Positions 6,545 through 15,133 of a stretch of DNA of 64,000 nt are shown here, one piece after another. A model generated the notes under the pieces. That model was not told where the DNA came from and made no database searches. It worked only from the letters and a program-made list of their open reading frames with translations. Both the position numbers and the translations under genes were made by a program. Position 1 is the first letter of the stretch. Every line of letters begins with the position of its first letter. The DNA comes from CAIVPM01 sp049242865 (GTDB lineage: Bacteria > Bacteroidota > Bacteroidia > Chitinophagales > Chitinophagaceae): positions 1 to 64,000 of the forward strand of contig JBMLOR010000065.1 in assembly GCA_049242865.1 (NCBI GenBank). Reading direction: 5' to 3'.

Positions 6545-9217
6545 AAATGATCCTTCAAGCAGTTGTGGTACATTATCAAAATCATTAAATTTAATTTGAT
6601 AAACATAAGCACCAGTTGGTTGTTTTCTGCCCAGTACAGTACCATTCCATCCTTTTAATACATCTTGGGTTTCAAAAACAATTTGCCCGTATCTATTAAA
6701 AACTCTAAACAAATAATTGCTTAATTGTTGTGTAATTAGTGGTTTAAAATTGTCATTTTTTCCATCACCATTTGGCGTAAATGCATTAGGAACCTGAAAT
6801 GGAATGCAACCTCTGTTAATCAATGAAATGCTATCTATTCCTTTACAATTATTATTATCAACAACCGTTAAAAAGTATTTACCAATATTGCGTAAAGTGC
6901 TTGTAGCTGCTGTGCTTCCATTACTCCAGTTGTAGCTTTTAAAACCACTTATAGAATAAGTAAGTGGAATGCCTTTGCAAATAATTGTGTCATTAGGAAG
7001 ATAATCTTTGGGTAGTGAATGTAACTTAATAAGGTTTAATGTATCAAATGCAAAGCATCCAAAACTATTACTCACTTTAACGATGTATGTTCCTATGGTT
7101 TTTGCAGTAATACTTTGTAATGTACTACCATCTTGCCATAGATAATTGCTATAAATACCTGGATTTAGAATTAAAGAATCACCAACGCAAATGCTAGTAT
7201 CGTTGCCAATTTTTGGAGAAGGTAAATCAGATACAGCTATACTCACATTAGCTTTATTGATGCATCCTCTGCTATCTGTAACAGTTGCAGCATAATTTAT
7301 ATTGCTTGTTGGTTTACTAATTACAGTAGCTGCATTTGTGGTATTTAAACTAATACTAGGGCTCCAATTATAAGCAACTGCAGTTGGGGCAATTGCTTGC
7401 AGAATTATAGAATCTTTTGGGCAAATTGTTGTATTTGGCGTGGCTATTAAATTTACAAGAGGCAAAGGATAAACTGTAATAGGCAAGTTTTTGCTTGCTT
7501 TACATCCAGCAACTCCTGTAACTTCTGCAGTATAAATGGTATTTACGTATGGTTGAGCAATTACAAACTTACCAGTATCTCTGCTTAATGAACTTGCACC
7601 AGCTGTCCAAACTGTTCTAAAACCATTGGTAGAAACGTTGATGATTAAAGTATCGTTCAAACAAATGGCGTTGGTTGATGTAATAAAATTAATAGTTGGA
7701 GGGGGTAAAATATTTACAACAACTGGTACTCTTACACTTTCTCCAAGTGGGCTTGTAAGTGAGGCATACCATGTTGTGCTACCAATATTACTGGTATTTG
7801 GTATTGGTGCTATGGTTGTACCATTTGTTATAGTTGGCGAAGTGTACCAAGTAATTGTACCTGCACCAGAAGCTTGTAATGCACTAGCAGTGGAGTTTTG
7901 ACAAAATTCTACTGGACTAACAACAGTTGGTTTTGTAATTACTGGTGTTGGTGAAACAATGATTTCTAAACTAGGATTTATACACCTGCCAGTACCCACA
8001 CCAATTCCATTAACTTTATATGTTGTAGGATTTACATCTACAGTAGCAATTACGTTTGTACCAGTTGTTGTAGATAAATTTGTAGGTGGGCTCCAAGTCC
8101 ACGAAAACGATCCTCCATTTACAAGTTCTATATCAACGGGCGTTCCTGTAGGTTTTACAATTACACTACCCGATGGGTAAAAATTTCCTTCATACCTAAA
8201 CCCTGGCTGAGTAGCAGCAAATGCATCGTCTAAATCATTTTCATTTAAAACATACGCATAAGCAATACTAGTTTTTTCGCCAGGAGCTAAAGTGCCAATT
8301 TCAAAAATCATTCCAATAGCAACATCACTTATACTCGAGTCTTTATAATTAAACGTAGTATTTAGCTTATTATACATATCTGCTAAAGAGTTGCCTACAG
8401 GAAATAATCCACTACTAAGATAAAAAGGCACTGCCTTACAATCTTTACTACCTAAACCAACATAGGCATTTTTAAAACTTGTTCCTGTAGAGGTTACTAA
8501 ACTTTTTCCACTTGGGTTTGGTAAGCTAAAAGCAATTTTATTTATTGTTCTGTAAATTGAGCTAAACTGTACATCACAATCAGCATCAACAGTTCGTAAG
8601 TAATAAATATTATCAATAGCACTTGTAGTGTTGTTAGTAAATTCAACATTAATAATAAAATAGCTTTTGTTGGCACTTAGCGTTACTGTTTGCTTGATGT
8701 TTAGATTGCTATTGTATATACCTTCCCAAACACTTGTAGATAAATTTGATGCATTAGTATATGAGGTTAAATTGCCAGTTAAGTTACCTTCATAACCCCC
8801 AGATGCAGAAGTGCTTTTGCTATAATTATTGCTATAAGCATCTGCCCTGCTAGCTGTGCCTGCTTGCACACTCCATCCCTCTTGCACTGTTCCAGGCATA
8901 AAATAATCGCCAAAATATTCTGGAGCACCTACAGTAAATCCATCTTTACCATAATCTGCAACAAAACCTAAAGCTTTTGGTCTTGAAGTTCTTGAGTTGT
9001 CGAATGGGTTAGTTAAACTTGAAGAACCTGGAGTAGGGCGTGGAAAATACCCTTGGCCAATAGGAACATCTTGAGGGGTTCCGAATGCACCATTTGGAGC
9101 AACACCAACTTGTATAAAATTACCTTGTAAAAAATGACAACCTTGAAATGATTGTGCCTTTATATAAGTGTAACTTAATATTAATAGAAAGAATATGCTG
9201 AATTTTCGAAGTAACAT
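6530..9217 (-). CDS. Secreted Ig-like repeat protein with type B (gliding) C-terminal sorting domain
   Basis: An 895-residue exported protein. It has a signal peptide (residues 1-21, ending YIKAQ), a large N-terminal domain of about 340 residues, several Ig/PKD-like modules (about 350-800, each with conserved Cys and Gly/Trp patterns such as EFCQNSTA and TICPKDSI), and a C-terminal gliding-associated domain from about 808: FQVPNAFTPNGDGKNDNF, then FNRYGQIVF and GWNGT. That last domain is the type IX secretion type B signal, so the protein should be a cell-surface or secreted cargo of the system encoded by gldM and gldN here. Its specific role, adhesive or otherwise, is not visible. Its stop region overlaps the convergent GT39 gene. 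Confidence 0.88.
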   Translation of the reverse strand: MLLRKFSIFFLLILSYTYIKAQSFQGCHFLQGNFIQVGVAPNGAFGTPQDVPIGQGYFPRPTPGSSSLTNPFDNSRTSRPKALGFVADYGKDGFTVGAPEYFGDYFMPGTVQEGWSVQAGTASRADAYSNNYSKSTSASGGYEGNLTGNLTSYTNASNLSTSVWEGIYNSNLNIKQTVTLSANKSYFIINVEFTNNTTSAIDNIYYLRTVDADCDVQFSSIYRTINKIAFSLPNPSGKSLVTSTGTSFKNAYVGLGSKDCKAVPFYLSSGLFPVGNSLADMYNKLNTTFNYKDSSISDVAIGMIFEIGTLAPGEKTSIAYAYVLNENDLDDAFAATQPGFRYEGNFYPSGSVIVKPTGTPVDIELVNGGSFSWTWSPPTNLSTTTGTNVIATVDVNPTTYKVNGIGVGTGRCINPSLEIIVSPTPVITKPTVVSPVEFCQNSTASALQASGAGTITWYTSPTITNGTTIAPIPNTSNIGSTTWYASLTSPLGESVRVPVVVNILPPPTINFITSTNAICLNDTLIINVSTNGFRTVWTAGASSLSRDTGKFVIAQPYVNTIYTAEVTGVAGCKASKNLPITVYPLPLVNLIATPNTTICPKDSIILQAIAPTAVAYNWSPSISLNTTNAATVISKPTSNINYAATVTDSRGCINKANVSIAVSDLPSPKIGNDTSICVGDSLILNPGIYSNYLWQDGSTLQSITAKTIGTYIVKVSNSFGCFAFDTLNLIKLHSLPKDYLPNDTIICKGIPLTYSISGFKSYNWSNGSTAATSTLRNIGKYFLTVVDNNNCKGIDSISLINRGCIPFQVPNAFTPNGDGKNDNFKPLITQQLSNYLFRVFNRYGQIVFETQDVLKGWNGTVLGRKQPTGAYVYQIKFNDFDNVPQLLEGSFLLIR

Positions 9218-9329
9218 TTGCTTGGTTTGAAATATTATTACTGTAAGGTGAAATTAAGTGTTTATTGAATAAATACGAACGAAAATTGAATTTTATAATT
9301 TAAATAACATTTTGTTTAATTATTTGTTC

Positions 9330-11777
9330 TTACTTTTTTTGACTTTTTAGTTTATCTAAAACGGCTTGCTTTTGTTTAGCACTTAAATTGCTTTTTGTAA
9401 CTAACTTATTAAGTTGCCACGATATCGCTAGCCTAAAATTTCTTGTATTACTATTATTAAAACTTTCTACTCTAAAGTTACTTGCAGTGGTAATGGTTGT
9501 AAATTGTTGTGTAATTATGGGGTCAATAATATTTAAACTTACTTGTAATCTTTTATCAAAAAATCGATGTTGTAATCCAATATTCATCGATAAATTACTT
9601 CTGCTACGTCCTTGGGGATCTGCAAATTGTGCATAGCGAATATTGCCATCAATTGTAAACACACTATTAGGCGTATATCCAAAATTTATTGCTGTAGCAA
9701 TATTATTGCCATCTTGATAACGATACAATTTTTTTTCAATTTCACTATATAAGTTTCTCGAATAGTTGATGCTTGTATTTAGCCTAAATTTTTTGCTAAA
9801 CGTATAACCTCCCCAAATTCCAGCTTCATATTCTTGCCTTGTTGCAATATTTACAAAGCTTACTTGTGTTTTGTAATCAGGGGTTAATGTTCTTATACGG
9901 TTTATAACATCGTTAACAATATTATAACCCACATTAAAATTCATATAAAATTTTCCCTTGGTTAAGCTAGCATTTATATCAAAATTGTGCGATTTGCTAG
10001 GACTAAGATTTGGGTTTCCGAAACGAATATTATAGGGGTCGCTAAAATCAATATTAGGATTCATTTCTCCAATATTAGGTCGTCGTAAAGCTGCTCTATA
10101 AACCATGTTTAAGTTAAATGATTTGCTAAAGTCTTGCCTCAAGGTTACATTGGGTAAAACATTCCAATAGTTGTTGCTTACGTTGCTAGCATTGCCTTTT
10201 ATGAAATTAAAACTGTTAATGGTTTGCTCTGCTTGTACACTAGCAATTAATTTTAATTTTTTATTTAATGGAATAGTTGCACCAAATCTTGCAGTTAAAA
10301 TATCTTGCCTAAATTTAAAATTGTTGCTTAATAAATCGCTCAATACATATTGGTTGATGGTTTTATTTAAATAATTAGTGTTTAGTTGGTTATGGTCTTC
10401 GCCAGTATTAAAAGTTATGCCAGTGCTAATAATAGCTTTTAAAAGTTTTATGGGTTTGTCATAACTCAATCTTAAAAAAGCAGATTTATTGTAGCTGTCG
10501 TACAATTGATTTTGAAAACTATCTACTCCTGTTGGATTAAAGTTTCCTGTGAGATATTGTTGGTAAAAATCTCTATCGTTGTCGTTTTTGCCAATATTTC
10601 CACCAATAATTAGTCTAAAAACTTCAGCAGCATTTTTTCCTTTTTTAGTATAGCTAAAATTGATATTATGATTGTATCCTAACCCATCACTTACATTGTT
10701 TCTGGTACTGCTTTTATAAGCAATTTTTTGTGCATTGATGTTTGTAAATTGATTAAAGCTTTGATTGGTAAAATTGTTAAGATTGCCTTGGTAGGTAAAG
10801 TTTATGGTTTGATTTTTCTTTAAGTCATAGTTCACTTGCACACGAGCATTGGGGCGAGTATTAATATTTTTAAAATTTCCATCCGTGTTAAAATAATTAC
10901 TACTATCTGTAAAAAAATTTTCACGTTTGCTGTAGCTGTTACCCACTAGCTGACTATAGTTTGCACCTGCAATAACGTTGTAAGAAAATCCTTTGTTTCT
11001 GTAACCATAATTTCCTGTAAGGCCTCCTTCACCTCTAGTGCCTCCTGATAAAGTTATTTTTCCTGTACTTCCAATTTTACCTTTCTTGGTTACAATGTTT
11101 ATTACACCACCTTCTTCAGTTGCATATTCAGGTGGCGGATTGGTCATTAATTCAATTTTTTCGATACTGCTTCCGGGTAAACTTTCTAATAAATCTTTAA
11201 GTTGATCGGCATTAAGTTCTACGGGTTTGTCATCAATTAAAATTTTTGGCTCTTTACCTTTTAGTAAAATTTTGCCATTTGGGTCGTTGCTTACCAATGG
11301 CATACTTTTAAGCAATTCACTTGTTGTAGAGCCACTACTTAGTGCACTTTCGCCAACGTTGTAAATAATTTTACCGTCCTTGTTTTCAATCAAGGGTTTT
11401 TCGGCATATACAATTACTTCGTTTAAGTTTTGTGAACTTTCTTGTAGTTTAATATCGCCTAAATTAAAATCAAATCTTTCAGCCCTAATATTTAAACTGT
11501 CAATGGTAAGACTCGAAAAACCTATTGCTTTAATGGTTAAGGTATACCATCCAAAGCTAATTTTATCTATTTCAAATAACCCATTTTTGTCTGTTATACT
11601 CGTGTAAAAAAATAAGCTATCTTGTAGTTTAGTTAGTTTTATAGTAGCATTTTCAATTGGTTTTTGGTTTTGTGCATGTATTACGTTGCCCATAACAATG
11701 CCCCCTAAATTTGTTTTTTGAGCGTTGCTAATAATTAATAAAAAAGCAAAAAGGAATGAAAATAAAAACCTTAGCAT
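9330..11777 (-). CDS. Outer-membrane beta-barrel protein, TonB-receptor-like (carboxypeptidase-regulatory + plug-like + barrel)
   Basis: An 815-residue product from the chosen start. Order: signal peptide (MLRFLFSFLFAFLLIISNAQ), a CarboxypepD-regulatory-like beta-sandwich (about 25-115), a plug-like domain with ILIDDKPVELNADQLKDLL and IEKIELMTNPPPEY, then a barrel of the OMP_b-brl_3 type to the C-terminus. The frame extends 26 codons upstream to an ATG at 11855, but that would bury the signal peptide, so the ATG at 11777 is preferred. Family members resemble TonB-dependent receptors, and the substrate cannot be read from sequence. It is divergent from alaS and about 110 bases upstream of the type IX cargo gene. 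Confidence 0.85.
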   Translation of the reverse strand: MLRFLFSFLFAFLLIISNAQKTNLGGIVMGNVIHAQNQKPIENATIKLTKLQDSLFFYTSITDKNGLFEIDKISFGWYTLTIKAIGFSSLTIDSLNIRAERFDFNLGDIKLQESSQNLNEVIVYAEKPLIENKDGKIIYNVGESALSSGSTTSELLKSMPLVSNDPNGKILLKGKEPKILIDDKPVELNADQLKDLLESLPGSSIEKIELMTNPPPEYATEEGGVINIVTKKGKIGSTGKITLSGGTRGEGGLTGNYGYRNKGFSYNVIAGANYSQLVGNSYSKRENFFTDSSNYFNTDGNFKNINTRPNARVQVNYDLKKNQTINFTYQGNLNNFTNQSFNQFTNINAQKIAYKSSTRNNVSDGLGYNHNINFSYTKKGKNAAEVFRLIIGGNIGKNDNDRDFYQQYLTGNFNPTGVDSFQNQLYDSYNKSAFLRLSYDKPIKLLKAIISTGITFNTGEDHNQLNTNYLNKTINQYVLSDLLSNNFKFRQDILTARFGATIPLNKKLKLIASVQAEQTINSFNFIKGNASNVSNNYWNVLPNVTLRQDFSKSFNLNMVYRAALRRPNIGEMNPNIDFSDPYNIRFGNPNLSPSKSHNFDINASLTKGKFYMNFNVGYNIVNDVINRIRTLTPDYKTQVSFVNIATRQEYEAGIWGGYTFSKKFRLNTSINYSRNLYSEIEKKLYRYQDGNNIATAINFGYTPNSVFTIDGNIRYAQFADPQGRSRSNLSMNIGLQHRFFDKRLQVSLNIIDPIITQQFTTITTASNFRVESFNNSNTRNFRLAISWQLNKLVTKSNLSAKQKQAVLDKLKSQKK

Positions 11778-11988
11778 ATTGCAAAATAAGGTAAACTTAT
11801 TGGTTGCCATATCAATTTGTACGAATGGCAAAACCCTACTATACCAAACGTTCATACACTTATCTTCGCAGCCAAATTTTCAAGTTATTATTCATTAGTA
11901 ATTTGAAAATTTGAAATCATATTTCTAACATAGCGAATAATACATAAAAATTAATCGTACATCGTAATTCATAAATTGTAAATAAAAA

Positions 11989-14598
11989 ATGACTGCTGCT
12001 CAAATACGACAAGCCTATTTAGATTTTTTTAAAAGTAAAGGTCATGATATTGTACCTAGTGCTCCAATAGTTGTAAAAAACGATCCTACTTTAATGTTTA
12101 CCAATGCTGGTATGAACCAGTTTAAAGATTATTTCTTAGGAAATCGTGTGCCAACAAATCCTCGAATTGCCGATACCCAAAAGTGCTTACGTGTTAGTGG
12201 CAAGCATAACGATTTAGAAGAAGTGGGCGTTGATACTTACCACCACACCATGTTTGAAATGTTGGGTAACTGGAGCTTTGGAGATTATTTTAAACCTGAA
12301 GCTATTGCTTGGAGTTGGGAATTTTTGACAGAAGTTTTAAAACTAGATAAAAATAAATTATACGTTACCATTTTTGAAGGCGATGAAAAAGAAGGTTTGC
12401 CAAAAGATACTGAAGCCTACAACGAATGGAAAAAAGTAATTGCCGAAGACAGAATTTTATTGGGCAATAAAAAAGATAATTTTTGGGAAATGGGCGACAC
12501 AGGCCCATGTGGACCATGCACTGAAATTCATGTTGATTGCAGAACTGATGAAGAAAGAAAACAAGTTGATGGTGCTAGTTTGGTAAACAATGATCATCCA
12601 CAAGTAATTGAAATTTGGAATAACGTTTTCATTCAATTTAATAGAAAAAAAGATGGAAGCCTAGAGCAATTACCAGCCAAACACGTAGATACAGGAATGG
12701 GTTTTGAACGTTTGGTGCGTGTAATGCAAGGCAAAACCAGTAACTACGATACTGATGTGTTTACAGGAACTATTGACGCTGTTGAAAAAATTACAAATAA
12801 AAAATACGATTTTAGCGATAGCAAACAAGCCGTAGCTTTTAGAGTTTTGGCAGATCATATTCGTGCTATTTGTTTTACAATTGCCGATGGACAATTGCCT
12901 TCAAACACAGGAGCAGGCTATGTTATACGAAGAGTTTTGCGTAGAGCTGTTCGTTATTATTTTACTTATTTAGAGTATAAACAACCTTTGTTGCAACAGT
13001 TAGTGCCAGTTTTGGCAAAACAGTTCGAAACAGTTTTTCCAGAATTAATATCTCAACAAGATTTTGTTACTAAAGTGGTTCACGAAGAAGAAGAGGCTTT
13101 TTTGAGAACCTTAGAAAAAGGTTTGAAAAGGTTAGATGATATTATTGCATCTGCCAACAAAACTATTGATGGTAAAGCAGCTTTTGAATTATTTGATACC
13201 TATGGTTTTCCTATCGACCTTACAAGATTAATTGCTAGTGAAAATAATTTAACTGTTGATGAAGCAGGTTTTGAAACTTCATTAAAAGAACAAAAAGATA
13301 GAAGCCGTGCAGCAACTGCTATTGATGCTGAAGATTGGATTGTAGTAAACGATATACCTGATAGTAAGTTTATTGGTTACACACATTTGCAAACAACTAC
13401 TAAAATTGTTAAGTATCGTAAAGTAAAATCTAAAGGTAAAGAAGCCTATCAAATTGTATTAGCAGAAACACCTTTTTATGCAGAAAGTGGTGGGCAAGTA
13501 GGCGATAATGGTCAGTTAATTATTGATGATTTTAAGTTGGATGTAATTGATACAAAAAAAGAAAATAACCTATACATTCATTTTGTAGAAAACATTCCTG
13601 CTGGGTTTAGTTTTGAAGGTGAAGTTTTGGCTGCAGTCGACTTCAACCTTAGAAAAGAAACTACCAACAACCATTCCTCTACACATTTACTTCATGCTGC
13701 TTTAAGGCAAGTTTTGGGCACACATGTGGCTCAAAAAGGTAGTTTGTGTAATAACGAACATTTGCGTTTCGACTTTTCTCATTTTGCAAAAGTTACCGAC
13801 GAAGAAATTGTAGCCATTGAAACATTGGTGAATCAAAAAATTCGTGAAAATGTACCCGTAATTATCAAAGAAATGAGTAAAGATGAAGCTATTGCGTTGG
13901 GTGCTATGGCTTTGTTTGGCGAAAAATATGGCGATAAAGTTCGTGTGGTAATTATGGACGAAAAATATAGCATTGAACTTTGTGGAGGAACTCATGTTGG
14001 CTTCACAGGAGAGTTGGGTTATTTTAAAATTAAGCACGAAACTGCCGTAGCTGCTGGTGTTCGCAGAATTGAAGCTGTAAGTGGTAAAGCTGCTGAAGCT
14101 TATATTGAAAAAGCTTTTGCCGATTTGCATATTGTAAAAACTTTATTTAATAATCCTAAAGAATTAATTAAGCAAATAGAAAATACACTTGCAGAAAATA
14201 AAGAACTTAAAAAGAAAATTGAAAGCTTAGAGGCAAAACAATTACAAGCTTTAAAAGCAGAATTATTTACAAAGGTTGAAACAATAAATGGAATTTCTTT
14301 TGTTGGTCAGCAAGTTGAAGTTTCTAATGCCGATGGTTTAAAAAAGTTAGCTTCCGAATTATCAAGTTCAGCCGAAGTTGTTGTGTTGGCAGCTAATGTA
14401 AATGGTAAACCATCTATTGCTATAGCATTGAGTGAAACTATTGTTGCAAAGGGTTTGGAGGCTCCAAAAATTATAAAAGAGCATATTACACCAATTATTA
14501 AAGGTGGTGGTGGTGGACAAAAAACTTTAGCAACAGCAGGTGGCCAAGATGCGAGCAACTTAGATAAAGTTATTGAAGTAGTTAAAGGCTTGTTGTAA
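11989..14598 (+). CDS. alaS: Alanine--tRNA ligase
   Basis: A cytoplasmic class II synthetase that charges tRNA-Ala and edits mis-charged Ser or Gly. The 869 residues span the full family. The catalytic core has FTNAGMNQFKDYFLG and HHTMFEMLGNWSFGDYFK (motif 2). The editing domain has zinc ligands H562 and H566 (HSSTH) and C665 in CGGTHV. The C-terminal C-Ala domain (about 720-869) ends in the Gly-rich GGGGGQKTLATAGG. The ATG at 11989 gives the standard N-terminus MTAAQIRQAYLDFF. The upstream gap (11778-11988) is AT-rich and presumably holds the divergent promoters. I see no perfect TAnnTTTG element there. Confidence 0.98.
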   Translation: MTAAQIRQAYLDFFKSKGHDIVPSAPIVVKNDPTLMFTNAGMNQFKDYFLGNRVPTNPRIADTQKCLRVSGKHNDLEEVGVDTYHHTMFEMLGNWSFGDYFKPEAIAWSWEFLTEVLKLDKNKLYVTIFEGDEKEGLPKDTEAYNEWKKVIAEDRILLGNKKDNFWEMGDTGPCGPCTEIHVDCRTDEERKQVDGASLVNNDHPQVIEIWNNVFIQFNRKKDGSLEQLPAKHVDTGMGFERLVRVMQGKTSNYDTDVFTGTIDAVEKITNKKYDFSDSKQAVAFRVLADHIRAICFTIADGQLPSNTGAGYVIRRVLRRAVRYYFTYLEYKQPLLQQLVPVLAKQFETVFPELISQQDFVTKVVHEEEEAFLRTLEKGLKRLDDIIASANKTIDGKAAFELFDTYGFPIDLTRLIASENNLTVDEAGFETSLKEQKDRSRAATAIDAEDWIVVNDIPDSKFIGYTHLQTTTKIVKYRKVKSKGKEAYQIVLAETPFYAESGGQVGDNGQLIIDDFKLDVIDTKKENNLYIHFVENIPAGFSFEGEVLAAVDFNLRKETTNNHSSTHLLHAALRQVLGTHVAQKGSLCNNEHLRFDFSHFAKVTDEEIVAIETLVNQKIRENVPVIIKEMSKDEAIALGAMALFGEKYGDKVRVVIMDEKYSIELCGGTHVGFTGELGYFKIKHETAVAAGVRRIEAVSGKAAEAYIEKAFADLHIVKTLFNNPKELIKQIENTLAENKELKKKIESLEAKQLQALKAELFTKVETINGISFVGQQVEVSNADGLKKLASELSSSAEVVVLAANVNGKPSIAIALSETIVAKGLEAPKIIKEHITPIIKGGGGGQKTLATAGGQDASNLDKVIEVVKGLL

Positions 14599-14640
14599 TT
14601 TTTTTAAGTAATTTTATACTAATTATTTAAAATTAATACT

Positions 14641-15078
14641 ATGGCAAATTACAATGCAAGTTCAAAAGAAGTAGTTAACGCTATCATTAAAATTATAGTA
14701 GCACTTTTTGTAATTATTTTACTTTGGATGTTTGGTTATCCAAGATATCGAGTTTGGCAACAAGGTTTAGAGGGCGAAGCAGAACTTAAACGAGCTGAGC
14801 AAAATAGAAAAATTGCTGTGCAAGAAGCTGAGGCAAAAAAAGAAGCTGCAAAAAGCTTGGCCGATGCCGAAATTATTCGTGCTGAAGGTGTTGCAAAAGC
14901 AAATGCTATAATTGGAAATTCTTTAAAAGGAAACGAAGATTATTTGCGTTATCTATGGATTGATAACTTAGAAAAAAATCCAAATGCAGTAATTTATATT
15001 CCTACCGAGGCGGGTTTACCAATTTTAGAAAGTCAGCGTTTAAACAAACTTAAAAATATAGAACCGGCCATAAAATAG
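14641..15078 (+). CDS. Small membrane protein resembling the C-terminal part of stomatin/prohibitin proteins, without the SPFH domain
   Basis: A 145-residue protein: short polar N-terminus, one transmembrane helix (about 14-35), a charged Ala/Glu/Lys coiled coil (about 45-95) and a conserved tail (YLRYLWIDNLEKNPNAVIYIPTEAGLPIL). Coil and tail look like the region following the SPFH/Band 7 domain of prohibitin-like proteins, but the SPFH domain itself is missing. The upstream 42 bases hold no lost 5' part. The gene lies between alaS and an S9 peptidase, same strand. A scaffold or protease-associated role is inference from the stomatin analogy. Confidence 0.7.
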   Translation: MANYNASSKEVVNAIIKIIVALFVIILLWMFGYPRYRVWQQGLEGEAELKRAEQNRKIAVQEAEAKKEAAKSLADAEIIRAEGVAKANAIIGNSLKGNEDYLRYLWIDNLEKNPNAVIYIPTEAGLPILESQRLNKLKNIEPAIK

Positions 15079-15133
15079 CATAATTTTTACCGTAACTAGC
15101 CATTGCATTTCTTTATATTCGTTCACAAAAAAA

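Noticed and set aside
11778..11855. Longer N-terminus of the outer-membrane receptor-like protein
   Set aside because: It would place 26 residues before a complete signal peptide; the internal ATG is better.
13702..14130. Minus-strand frame of 142 codons inside alaS
   Set aside because: Unbalanced composition (Phe, Ser, Asn rich) and complete overlap with conserved alaS codons.
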